NCBI GenBank assembly: GCA_003952965.2 | Contig: CM025855.1 | Coordinates: 2,269,252-2,333,251 of the forward strand | Length of the DNA stretch: 64,000 nt | From: Morella rubra | Lineage: Eukaryota; Streptophyta; Magnoliopsida; Fagales; Myricaceae | Direction: 5' to 3' | Shown here: positions 1-12,000 of the stretch, piece by piece | Numbering within the stretch: position 1 is the stretch's first letter | How the letters are laid out: each line of letters opens with the position of its first letter | Notes under the pieces: model-generated | What the model saw: the letters and a program-made list of their open reading frames with translations, nothing else | What the model was told of the DNA's origin: nothing | Database searches by the model: none | Position numbers and translations under genes: made by a program

Positions 1-1491
1 GTTGTCCTTTGACATTAGCAAGTATACAGAGCTTGAAAAAAGAACAATATGATCTCCTATTCTTTCCTTCTATTATGACAGAAAGAGAGCTTATTACAAG
101 AAACCATACAAAGTCTCAGAATGTATGACATCAGAGTGTGTACAATGCTATTGGAAAATGCAATTACCATAGTCAGTAGGGAAGCAACAAACGTTTAATG
201 GAAAACGTAATTACCATCGTCAGTAGGGAAGCAACAAACTTTAAATCTCCAACCGCCATATAACCAAGGGCAATGATGTCAAGAAGAGAAGCTTCTTCAA
301 TGCCTTTTCTACCTTCATTCATCTGTTCTTTCACAGCTTCATAATTTGCTTTAAGTAGATCTGCAGCATCAATTTTGTTACCCATCACAACCATTTTTTT
401 CACTTCATCAAACAACTCTTGCAACTGTTTCACAAAATCATTCATGTCGTCCAACGCATAGCTTGTCTGGTCAAAAGGCATTTTACACCTGCCAATCATA
501 AATACCCGTCAATGTTGTTTTAAATCAAGAAATATGCATGTTTTGAATGTGTGACACTAGATCTTGTATCCAGTAATTGTTAGATCAACTACTAATATAT
601 TCTCAGAAAAGTTTACACCTCTGAATTCCAGGACCCAAAGAGGTATAACATGCATTAAATCAACAATGCTCACTAAAGGAAAACGGCAGCAATTACTTCT
701 GTTATCCCACCTCTGAAAGTTTTTTGCAGTTGAAACACCAGAAGCATTATTTTCACGGCCTGCCACATTTGTATCTAATGAGCCAACTGATGCAAAAGGT
801 CGAAGGACTGTGCGATGGGGAATTGTTCTGATGGGTATCATGTAAAGCTTGCTGCTGCATTTCTTCTTTCGGAGACAAACTGGAAAACATGCTGTGGCTT
901 TCCGTAAATGTTCTGATTGCATGTGTAGACACGCTTGACTCATCCTAAAACGTTCAAGTAAGAACAGCAAAGAACATGAGAGCAGAAGAATGTTGAAAAA
1001 CTTCAACACAGACGACATTCGTATTGAAAAATGAGTCCGTTTCAGCCAAAAACTTATTATTTTTTTCTCCACCTAATAATAAATGGTTTAGAAACAAAAA
1101 TGCAAAATTTTACGCTTTAGATTGAGGAATCTTCTGTTTTTCTTACTCAAGAAGCAGTTAATTACATGCTCAACCAGTTTAGCATGCCATAATACCCGTA
1201 GCATGGCCAGCGGAAGCAAGGCCAATTAGCGAAATAAAAAATGGTGTCGTATAGCTAGCACAAGAAAAACCCATTACAAAAGAGTCCGAGAAAAATTGCA
1301 CTGATAGCTAACTACACAATCCCAGATGAAAGCAATGAGTTAGAAACCCATATTAACAAAAACCCACACACCTTTCAACATGCTAAATTTCATGACACAC
1401 ACATGGTAAACATGAAAAGATAAAGAGAGAGAGTGAGAGGGCACCTATAGATGTCAGCTGAGGGGGATAGGAAAGGCAGGGAAGCTGCCAT
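1..1491 (-). CDS. Plastid-targeted protein, probably At5g53080-type TPR protein (N-terminal part, runs off left edge)
   Basis: I joined three exons by splice sites and frame: 1491-1445, 944-711 and 488-215; the gene then continues past the left edge. The joined frame is open and starts MAASLPFLSPSADIY. The first 90 or so residues are rich in Ser, Arg and Lys and poor in acidic residues, like a chloroplast transit peptide. The body that follows is helical and charged (KQLQELFDEVKKMV, MNEGRKGIEEASLLDI). No complete TPR unit lies within the window. The identity is inferred mainly from position: the next two genes are the bL9 and RCF3 genes, and in Arabidopsis these neighbour At5g53080, a kinesin-light-chain-like TPR protein. 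The exon 3 donor lies in a tandem duplication (see findings). The exon model is fairly secure; the name is less so. Confidence 0.6.
151..245. repeat. Tandem duplication of about 47 bp across an exon-intron border
   Basis: Two adjacent copies, about 151-198 and 198-245, share the core CAGTAGGGAAGCAACAAAC and differ at a few bases. The copy nearer the upstream exon holds the end of coding exon 3 and its splice donor; the other copy gives a second, nearly identical donor downstream. Confidence 0.85.
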
Positions 1492-4400
1492 GGAGGAGTT
1501 TGCAGGGGAGATAAAGCTCGAGCAATGGCTGGTGGAATGAAAGCTCTCAAAGAAAACAGAATGGGCGAGTTGACCAGCGAGTTACTAGGATGACGGGGCT
1601 TCAATATCAGGTGGGCTCAGAATTCATGGAGCCCAAGATAAAATAGATTAGTGAGATCCATAGTTCATCTCTATATGAGCCCGCAGCTTAATGATAATTA
1701 ATGAAACCAAATTTAACAGGCTCATCGTAAAATTCACCGAGCATAAGGTCTAAGGAAACTAGATCAGAAAACCTAGAGCTTGAGATTGATTGGAAGCTTA
1801 AGCTATACTTTTCTTCCTCCTACAATCCTCCTACAAGCAGAGAAAACAATTAAGAACACGGGATACTCTTCATAGGGGATATCTCCGATGCTTTTGTTAA
1901 CTACCATTTTTCTATCCTCAAGTTCTTTGTATTTCTTTGAGAGAAGTAATGCTTACCTCTTTACTTCCCTTTTGTGTTCTTATATCTCCTCTCTTTCTTG
2001 GTGGGCTTGGGCCTGTCTCTTGCTCTTTGCTTTCTCTTGAATAAATCGGTAGTAGAGTCTCGATTTCCTTATCTTTTGCATTTATTAGATAAAATAGTAG
2101 CATATCTCTTTGTTTGTATCTTTTTTCAGATAATAAGATGATTATTTTTTCATGGAGACTTTTTTTGTAACTTCAATGAGACTTGTCATAAAGAGGGGTT
2201 GTCTCTCTTTGATTTTTATCCGCTCCTGGTTAGTAAGGACTTGCTTATATTGACTTGGGCCACGGCTCGTTACCCCCTCTTGGGCTGGGCCTCTTTTACA
2301 GTGAATCTTCGGAGAAATTCACTCCATCAATAATAACAAGCCAATAAAATATACTTGAGACTTAAGATGATTATTGATTATATGACATACTTTTGTTGGG
2401 CTTTTATTGGAATATGTTAGTTGGTTGATGTCATATTGTTGGACACTTCTATTAAACTTTAGTATTTATGTTTGAATATGATATTATGTTGGACTTTTGG
2501 ACAGCTTATTATATTTATTATGAGTATTAATGATTATGATATATATTTGAATAAATTATGATATTTGTCCATTTGATATGAATTATTAATTATGATATTA
2601 TGTTGGAAATTTAAATAGGTTATGATATTTGAATGATTATATTTGTTGCTTATATATGAACATCAAATGGTTTTAATGGTCCAAATAAATCCAAGGAAAA
2701 TAACACAAAATAGAGGAAAGCCCATTTTTTTGACTCAACAGTTACACAGTTATAGTATAACAGTCACCGTTAATACCCTCATCAGTAAAGGCTGTTATTA
2801 TGTCTTAACGGTGCGGTGAAAGTATCAAATATGTGATTCCGTCAATTGTGGTGACAGTGACGGTTTTTGCCAAACCGTCACTTATACTACAGTTAACCAC
2901 TCATAAAATATAAATAAGTAAATCATAATTATTTTTTTTTTAGAGAATATAGAAGCTACATTCTAAGCAACACTCTACTTAGCACGAATTTCAAATTTAT
3001 GAGTACGGAATTATCGGCCTGCATCCGCCTAGCAAAACGCAAGAGGGTTCATTATATGAGTTGAAAAAGGACGCGTGCTCCGCTGGCCTTACCCAAAGGG
3101 CCCCCAATCCTAAGGGCCTTGGAGAAAGAATTAGGAAGAAAGCCACGAGGGGTCCTAGCCTACAAGGCCACGTCTCATGATCATCTTCCGGGATGAAGCT
3201 CCACGCATCGGGACAGCTCTCTTTCGAAATTCGCCCAACAGCTCTTAAGCCCCTGCATGGGCCCTTTGTCCACCTGCAGACGCAATGGAATACGTATGCA
3301 GATTTTCTCCTTCACTTGGGACAAGACAGTCACAGAAGGAGATTCCGCATGCCGCAAGAAAGGACACGATACACTCTCTCCACCACCCCCACATCCCCCT
3401 TCTTGCACAGCAATATTCATATAAAAACGAATACGGAAGTCTTTGTTCGTTAAAATTTTGGTGTGTTTAAAATTTTAGAGCGTTGAAATTGATAAAAAAA
3501 AAAATGAAGATAATTTAAAATTTTAGAGTATTAAAATTGGTAAAAAAAATAAATACAGATAATTTAAAATTTTAGAATATTAGATATATAATTTAAGGAC
3601 AATCCAAAATTACTTTTCAATTTATACTCTCCAAACGCTGATTTTTGCATCATCGGAGGCGCATCTCCACGAGGAAGCCCTGCTCATCTTGTCTTGTTTC
3701 GCAAGTTCGACAACCTCAAGGAAGATTTGGAAGCGCCCATCGCTCATCTATTGGGCCAAACTGAATTTTGGCATCATCACAAATGTTAACAATTATTTGG
3801 CATATTGGCTCCAACTCGATGATGTTTTGACGGACTCGGTTTACTCAAATTACAAATAGCATTTTCAACCTTACTGATATTTTCCATGATTTTTTTTTTC
3901 ACGAATTTCTGAGAGTTTCCTAAAATCTAAAACTTCACATCCCAGATTTCCAGTTCCTTAGCGATTTGGCATAGGCCGATAATTGGAGGGGATGAATCGA
4001 TGATTGCCAAAGATAGTAGTTTCCAGAAAGGTAATGAGTAGTTTTTCCTAACAAGACATGTTATTGCGTTTCGGAAAAACAAACAATGAAATTTTGTTAC
4101 AATATCGAGGGACCTTATGCTTACAGAAGAACTTAGGTTAGGGCTCTACAGAAAAAAGATTTTAGTTCGAAGTAGTCTACTCAACATCAACAAAAGTGAA
4201 ATTATTCAATAGATTAAGCCTGTAATCTTTTCTAATCAATAAATTTGTAACCTAAAATTAAATCTGACAGCCAAATCACAATGCTCATTTATAACACATT
4301 GCGCGTCATTGACGGCTAAATCTTTTCTAAGAAGGCAAATTGATAAAATTTGGCTCAATGGTAAAAGGAGGATAGTTGAAACCATCTTCTGAAGTTACTT

Positions 4401-4881
4401 TCATAGTTTAAGGGGACAAAAGTAACTTTTACTCAATTATTCCTCTCACCACAAATCATCCACACAGGGAAAAATGGTGCGTCCTCCGAACAGAACTTCT
4501 ACTATGATCCAATAAACCTTTCAGCTCAAAATCAAAATAAATGTTAAGAGAACCGAATTTATTCTTTGACAAGAGAAGTCATTAACTGTGAAACCAGCTT
4601 TGCCATATAATCAGACAGATAATCAGAGAACGATTACAAAATCAAATACTTTTAAATTACATGGCAATGAATACCAAAATAATTAATTACAAAGTTAAGC
4701 CAAATCATCCCAAGATGTTTTGGGACAAGGGTGCTTATCAAGCTAAAAGAGGAAGCAGAGAGAAAAGTTCTCAAATGAACTGTGGGAAATGGGGACTATA
4801 GCCCAAAAACATGAGAGAGACTCATATTTTCATTTTCATTGGAAGCATCCCCGAGCTCAAAATTAGGGTGTTGTCCAATGT
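1492..4881. other. Intergenic region, no supported gene
   Basis: This 3.4-kb stretch upstream of the plastid-targeted gene holds no frame I can assign. Parts are very AT-rich with loose internal repetition (about 2400-2660). A perfect 10-bp hairpin (GTGACGGTTT, 5-base loop) lies at 2857-2881 among several CCGTCA/CCGTTA-like words; such words are seen near the ends of some CACTA elements, but no terminal repeat was found. A short tandem repeat lies at 3466-3610. About 1740-2330 has some LTR-like texture, which I could not confirm. Confidence 0.6.
3466..3610. repeat. Three-copy AT-rich tandem repeat, period 48-49 bp
   Basis: The words TTTAAAATTTTAGAG, TTTAAAATTTTAGAG and TTTAAAATTTTAGAA start at 3466, 3514 and 3563. 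Each is followed by a diverged stretch containing an A-run. Confidence 0.8.
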
Positions 4882-7439
4882 TTATTTACCCCGGATTTTC
4901 ACAGCAAGAGTCCACTGAACTTTCCCCTCCGGCAATGGGATAGACTTCGGGAAGTGTAGTGGCACCTCAACTTCGCCAAAAGTTGTTAAAGGAGAAGGTA
5001 GATGCACGTTTTCAGGAGCAAGGCGCACACACAGCTGCCTTTCCACCTGAAATGGCACAGAAAATGCATTAGCGGGGCAAACAGAAACCCAGGGGGAGGT
5101 AGGGTAGACGCAGCAAATAAAACAGCTGACTCCAAGCCTCATCTCAGATATTTATGGTTAGCCCCCATGACTGCATTCTAACACTTGCATAATAGCCAAA
5201 CCAAACATATCTGTGAAGTGTATCCGTAATTCATTATCAAATTATATGCAGCAATAGAAGAACCACAACCTAGTGTACTCTGATGGTCTAGACTAGCATG
5301 GTCGAATCAAATGTTCCTTTTTCTTCTGTGTAGAAAGAAATTACCTTCTCCAAGCATACCAAGTCCAATTAGCTTTTGAGAAGTCACATCAGACGGTGAA
5401 AAGCCATGTCTTTTACAAATTACAAGGGCAATCTCCATCAGATCCCCGATCACTTAAACCATTGCCCCTACTTACCCAGAACCCATCATTTCAGTCAAAG
5501 GATAACAAGCAAGTTACAATTCCAAACACAACTTAAGAAAAATACAAAACAAGATGGACATAGAAAACATATGATGCCTAAAGAGGAATCACAGTGTGAG
5601 CTGAGTTAAAAGAATTACACATCAATAAATATCAAACGACTTCATAGATTTCCAGCTTTCAGCAATTAAAAGCAAAATGTTAACCATATATGTTATAAAA
5701 TTCAGAAACTGTCAAGGTGCATTAAACCAACTACAGGCGCTCAAAGAAAAAATAGTACTCAAAACTTAAGAGGAATTCAAGTGTATAACCAAAAAACCCC
5801 CCTTCGTTTTGTCATGGTAATAATTTGCTATAATAAGGACTACCATGAGCCAATTGTTTATGGCATGGAGTGTTAAGCTTTTTAAGAAACAATGCATGTG
5901 TACCTCTTGGGTGTTGCAGAAATGAAAATGATAATATTGGTGAGGGAATTATTAGGATGGATAAGATAAGGAATGAAGTCATCATTCCAAAGGCAACAGT
6001 GACTCCCATTGAGCAAAGGATCGAGGTGTGTCACATAAGATGGTTTGATCATATATAAAAGATAATGCACTGACAAGATGTTGATGTGTAAAGAGATACA
6101 AGGAGACATCAAACAATATGGGTGGAAGACAAAAAGAAGGTCATGTTTATTAAGGAGGCAATAGAACAGCGGAAAAAGAATCCATGTGGCCACAAAATTA
6201 GCTGGTGAGGATCCAAAGAGCTGACCCCAAATTCACTAGGCTTTAAAGTCTAATTTAATTGAATAATCTGTCTAGCATGTAGAACAAAAACCAAACCTCA
6301 GCTATGATATCATCCTTTGTTACAGGTGAACGCAATTCTATGGGCTCATCTTTTGTGGTGCGTGAACGAATTTTTTCAACATTGACCAACCTCCGCAATA
6401 CCTGCAAAACATATACATGTCACTTCCCGATGTATTGCAATCAAATTTTTTAATTAATTTATCAGATACCATCACCAATTAATTCAATGAGGAGATCAAC
6501 TATGTAGGGTAACTAGCCAAACAACAGACACAAACTAAGATGTACATAGGAAAGAAGAAAGGGATGCATACATACATTCATATCTATAGACGAAATCGAA
6601 TGCAATCTCATCTAGTGAGCTTATTAACAATTTAAAAGAATTGAGTTTAAGTACAAACAAGTTTAGATTTATCTAGACGCCTTGCTGCCTTCTCATAGTC
6701 TTTCATCTTATCTTCCTTAGACTCTTTAACCACTGTAACCTCCTCTTCTTCTTCCTCAGGTTGGTAGATCTGAAGCAAATAGGTGAGAAGCATATCGTCA
6801 GCAATTCATTGCATACATAGAAAGGGCATTGCTGTCTCTTTGTTTTGCTATGAGGCGAGAAATCTCATCTAAGTGATATGCCATAGTATAGGCAACGAAA
6901 TTCTAACTAGTTTTATGGCATTTCTGATGCCCAGGACCTATTCTATCCTACCCACAGATTCACAACTTCGCATATTTGCTCGATCATCTTTGCATAGGAG
7001 TTCATCTGTGTGCGTCTAGAACATAACCACAAAAAAGATACTTAACTACTGATAAGATCTGTGCAACAGAAACAAACCTTGCGCTGTTCTCTGATCAGAA
7101 AAGCATATTTATCAATATTTGGGACCGCCAGCAACTTGGGCATAAGGTGGTTACGGAAATATCCAGGAGCAACCTTTACTGTCTCACCAGCTTTCCCAAG
7201 CTTCTCTACGCTCTGAATGTATCACCGCCACTTAGTTAATGAAAACCAGACTAACAAAGAACTTTGCAAAAAAATCCTTAAATCCTTCTACTGACCGTCG
7301 CTAGAATAACTTCCAACTTCTTATATCTAAGCCCTTGGCTAGCATATAGCAGTGGATTCACCATGCGATCACTGCTCTGGAGGCTCGTGTCTGTAATAAT
7401 CTTCCGAAGAGCATTTCTGCCAGATTGCATATAAGCCAT
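4882..7439 (-). CDS. Ribosomal protein bL9, mitochondrial type
   Basis: A 219-residue protein from five exons: 7439-7296, 7212-7078, 6769-6659, 6401-6297 and 5046-4882, all joined in phase 0. Exon 2 carries the bL9 N-domain signature region (VEKLGKAGETVKVAPGYFRN, then HLMPKLLAVPN), which binds 23S-type rRNA. The last exon resembles the bL9 C-domain (TTFGEVEVPLHF). The first 48 residues are basic, hydroxylated and largely free of acidic residues, as in a mitochondrial presequence. Length fits At5g53070, the plant organellar L9, and its neighbours agree. A leader intron is likely (donor after 7658, acceptor before 7446). Intron 4 (5047-6296) holds a LINE relic. The family call is firm; mitochondrion rather than plastid is inferred. 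Confidence 0.9.
5878..6262 (+). mobile_element. LINE (L1-type) 3' end relic inside intron 4 of the bL9 gene
   Basis: The plus strand reads MDKIRNEVIIPKATVTPIEQ, then IRWFDHI. This matches the far C-terminal tail of plant LINE reverse transcriptases (consensus like RIRNE..R.K.GV.PIE, then LRWFGHV.RR). The reading frame breaks shortly after, and the DNA continues with the usual LINE 3' words (GAGCTGACCCCAAATTCACT, then AGGCTTTAAAGTC). It is a 5'-truncated, decayed copy, opposite to the host gene. No poly(A) tail or target duplication could be fixed, so the ends are approximate. Confidence 0.75.
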
Positions 7440-9077
7440 CTAACGCCTGTATATATATCAAAGAAAGCCCAAAGATCTTAATCAAAAACCACATTTCGAA
7501 ACAGGAAATGATGAAGTCAGCTCTTTTTTTCAGAAGGTATACGCTTCTAATCCGTTACAGGAATATAAACCTTAACTCTAGGTCCTAAGAAGCTTTACAG
7601 AAATAAGAAGGAAAACGATAAAGAGGAATGAAAACGATAAAGGAGAAGACTTCGTACCGTCTAGAACGTCGGAGAGACGCCACGCCAGCGGAGTGAGAGC
7701 AGTTACCGGTTAGGGTTTTGTGCTCGTTTGCTGCAGTGCCAGAGAAAGGAGGGGCTTATGGGTTTTGGTGACGAAATCCCTGCAACGCCCTCCAAAATTT
7801 TGTTTTATTCTTTCGCCCGGGTCTTTTCTTTCTTGCTACTTAATTTTTTCTTTTTTAATTTTTTCTTGTGTCTGTATTTTTCTATATTGCTTAATGCTTA
7901 ATCCATCGCTTCTGTGTAATGAAATTATTCCTACGAATTTGGATGATTTTATCCTAGCAGGCTAGCATTGCTTAAAATGTGGTGTTTGGAAAGATGTATT
8001 GGGATTAATTTGCCTAGCTATAATGTGTTTTCTATTTTGATGAAACTTGATTGAAAAAAAAAGAAAAAAAAAATTTAATATATTTTACACTCTCCAATTA
8101 TAAAAATCTTGATACTTTACACTCTAATTTATTATTTTTATCACATTACATTACTAAAGAAACATAATACCCTTCTTAAAATTTTTAATTAATTTAGATA
8201 AAAAATAATTTTTTACGTACAAAGTGACCTCACCATTAAAAATAAAATATTTAAAAAATTGTTTTTTTTAAATTAATTAAAATTTATGTGTAGAAATGAT
8301 GTAAAATACAGTTCCAAAATTAGAAAGCAAAGTCTTAAATACCAAAATTCTATTGTAAATGAAAAGGGGGGGTTCTTTCCGTTAGCATCCGACTCCAAGG
8401 CGGCCGATTATTCCAACCATTCAGAAAACTGCTTGTAAAATCGACAGCGACATATCAACAACTTTAAAATCATAATGTACTTTCGACAAAAAGCAAACAA
8501 CTCCAATGAATGAATCTTTCGAAAAGAACAAATAGGCTCCAATCAAGTCTACTGTTTGACATCCATATTAACATTCAAATCTCTTTTCTTAATCTTTGTG
8601 CCTGGAATCCGACCTAACAGAACATAAACTACTCACCAGGGCCTGTGACACTCTGGAATAACAGAACATAAAATCAATACTAATGCATCAAAAGGGCTTT
8701 GGCCAAAGGAATTCAAAAAAAACAAAGAACACTGGAGCAAAATGGAGAGCAATAATCAAGGGCCAACAAGGAAAATGGATCATAAATTAATAATAATAAA
8801 AGGCAATAAAACGAATTGCAGCATAGCAGAAAAGCAATAATTAAAGCTCTCTAGGATAATTACATTTACAGTGGAATGTTTCTTTCACTATGAACATTCA
8901 TACTCCTAAAACAGCAGCTTGGCGGAAGATATACAAACCATCCGGTGACCATGGAGCAAAAGGCCCCCTTGCTCTTTAATGAAAACACATCCAGGGAGAT
9001 CACGTATCAAAAACTGAAGTGCCGTAGCCCCGATCCTTGTATAGGGAGCTTTCAGTAGGCACGTTTCTCACATTAAC
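7440..9077. other. Leader of bL9 and AT-rich spacer up to the RCF3 3' end
   Basis: About 7440-7720 is the bL9 leader, including a probable short leader intron (7657-7447). The segment 8040-8330 is extremely AT-rich and looks like decayed repeat DNA. About 8850-9077 is probably the 3' untranslated region of the KH-domain gene. The open frame at 7720-7965 has no protein-like character. Confidence 0.55.
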
Positions 9078-12000
9078 TTAGGGGCCATCCTCTTGCGCTG
9101 AAAGGGGAAAAGGTGTAGCCGTCATTTCAATTTATAGGGGAGTCCAGGTGCACATAAACACGAACCTATTGATGTGCGTGTATGCGCATATGTTAAAGCG
9201 AGACTTACTGCTCAAAATAAACCCTTGGAGCAGGCTCTGGGCTCTCTCGGCCTGCTCTGGAGTCCCAGATATTTGAATTGTCTTTTGCATCGCCTCTGGT
9301 CTATCTTCCACGACGGTTACATTGGCTCCAGACAACTGTTCCATCCAAACAAGGGTCAAAAGGCATTCCGCTTGGTCATCAACTTCAATAATTTGGTTGG
9401 GTGCTTAGAAAAAAAAAACAATAATTTGGTTGGGTAAATAGGCAAGAGAGCCAGTCAGACTGTACCTCACTTATCTGAGCAAGCTTGTTCTTTGATTTCG
9501 TTACAAGCTTGGGAACTGCATGGTCTGGTATGACAACTTCAAGTGTGCTCCTAGTGACCAGTGGTACAGCAATTCTAAAAGAAAAAACAGATATAAACAT
9601 GATCAGCAGGAGGGACATTTACAGCCAAATGCAAGAAGAAGACAAGACACAATATGAATAAGAATTAGCTTCATAGGGTCCATAAAATAGTAACATGAAG
9701 CAATTCACTACCTATTCAACCCAATTGGAACATCTTCATGGCGGAGACTTTCATTCTGCTTTGGCATTTCACTGCCAGACCCTCCAGTGTCCTAAAGAAA
9801 TGAGGGTTAAGGTATTAGAATAAGAAGTCAAGAGGTCATGTGAATGGCAAAAATCTGCTACCAATCATAGCTCAAAAGTCAACCAAAAAGAGGCAATAAC
9901 CCGAAAGTTGACATAACAAGTCTTGTTTGCCACAAAAATATTTGCACAATTAAAACCAATGATTTGTTTGCCTGACGGGAGATTCCATTTAACCAGGTTT
10001 GAGAAAGGAAAGAAGGGTAGATAACCAAGCAATTGCACAACTGACAGCTGTTGACAAAGGAAAAACAGAATAATGGAAGCCAATACTGGCAGGCACGGAA
10101 ACAGAGAATTTCTCAATCTATCAAGGAAAGAAGTTACCCTTGATGGCTGAGCTATTGCCATGGCTTGCACGCCCTGATAGGTTGGAGTAGGAGCATCAAC
10201 TCTAGCATGGCCTTCACGAACTAGGGTCATGTTATTGGGAGAAGATGTATCCAGTCCTGCACTGCTGCCCACAGTGCCGGATGCCAAGACAGAAGGTGGA
10301 GTCATATCCTTTTGAAAGTACTCCCTATATAAGTAACTTCGTAGTCGTAATGTCACCTCGACAAGAGCATCTCGAGCTGCTTTTATCTCACCTACAATCT
10401 GTGAATTAAATGAATAAGTCGATCAGACATGCCCAAACCACTGTGCCCATCCGCACCATGAGGATGCCAAAAGAATTGAGAACTCATCTTCCTTATAAAG
10501 TTCAGCATCCAATTTTACCTGGACCATATGGAGCCCAAGGAATCAACAAATTTGAAAAATCTAAGGCAAAGATTTAGGTGTAACAACAAACCTGTACAAG
10601 CTCATCACTCCCTGACACACACACAGGAATTTCTTCCCTCCGCAAAATTTGTATGTTTGCACCAGTTAATCTTCTCATCTCTAACAATGATCCATCTCTT
10701 CCCTCTAAACATCCAATATCACTAGACGGGACAACCAACCTAGTTGTGACAATGTTGTCTTTATCAGGAACGAGATCAACAATGCAGCTTTGGATATGCA
10801 ACAAAGCTTCCTGAGCTGGAAAGAGCTCATCATCAGGACCCTAAGAATAGAAACAAAGCTAAAGTTGGTTATAAGCCACTAAAGTAGAAACATCATACTA
10901 GAAAGCTAACCAACAGCAACTGACATATATATGTTTTACTGTTTAGATGTAACAAGGTGTCAGAATTATTTCCAGAAGTTTATTAGGGAACTCATCAGCC
11001 AAAAGAGTAAACGTGGAAGACTATAACCACCTCCAAGAATGGCAGAATCAGAAAATTATGGACCTCCACAGGTTTCAATATTATTTATCCATAGTACTTC
11101 ATAAAGATGGTGAAATGACAAGTACCTCCTCTGAAGAAATTATTATAATCTGTTCATTTGAACCAACCACGGGATCAGCAACCTTAACATCCACACCAAT
11201 TTCGTTTTGAAGCAATTCTAAGATTCCATCTGCCTCTCCAACAACACAATCCACCTTGTCACTTGGGCAAAGCATTCTAAACACAATGTCCTCACCATCA
11301 AAGGGCTGCACATTGTCCACCATGGAGACAGCCCCAGGTTCAATTGTAAAACCAGATGGACGGGCGTAGTTGTTGCTTCTCATATGGTTGCCAGATAATC
11401 TTGACCCAAAAGTCGCTCCATCTATGGATGATCTGCGTGCTCCACTGTTTACATGAGGAATATAACCATCATCGGGAGGAAAAAACCGCTCCGGCGAGTG
11501 TAGTCGCCCATGGAAATGACTACGGTCACGATGCTGACTCTCCCTCAAGCGTGATGAAATCATAGCAATTGCATTCTTTACACAATTCACTTCACCTACA
11601 ACCTGGAGAAAAAAGAGTAGCATCATATTTAAATCCGTATTAACTTCTGTACAAGAAAAAAAAATGGCTTAATACAACATCATAGGTTCAGAAAATGTTT
11701 ATACACGATACATTCTACGTGGCCATTTCAGATAAACAAAAATGCTTTACTAGACACTACCAAATTGCATAAAAGCAACCAAAAGAAAAGGTTCTTTAGT
11801 TGGCCATGAACTTACATAGCCATATCTACTGCAATAACATAAAAAGTAACTATGGAATACCGTAAGCAGATAGTCAGACCCTCCACCATGGCTGCTAAAC
11901 TAGAAGAATAAACGAGCATGACATTGGAGACACCAACATCAAGCATTATGCTCACAATCTGGAGCTGAAATACATAAAGCACACAAAGCTGCTTCTCAAA

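Noticed and set aside
1740-2330. LTR-like texture on the minus strand
   Set aside because: A few words resemble plant LTR ends, but no terminal repeats, primer site or partner LTR could be seen.
2700-2900. Possible CACTA end with CCGTCA words
   Set aside because: The hairpin and motif words are suggestive, but there is no CACTA terminus or target duplication.
3181-3453. Overlapping frames on both strands
   Set aside because: Neither resembles a protein family; no splice or start context supports them.
7720-7965. Plus-strand frame after the bL9 promoter
   Set aside because: It becomes a Leu/Phe/Ile-rich stretch from T-rich DNA; no real coding signal.
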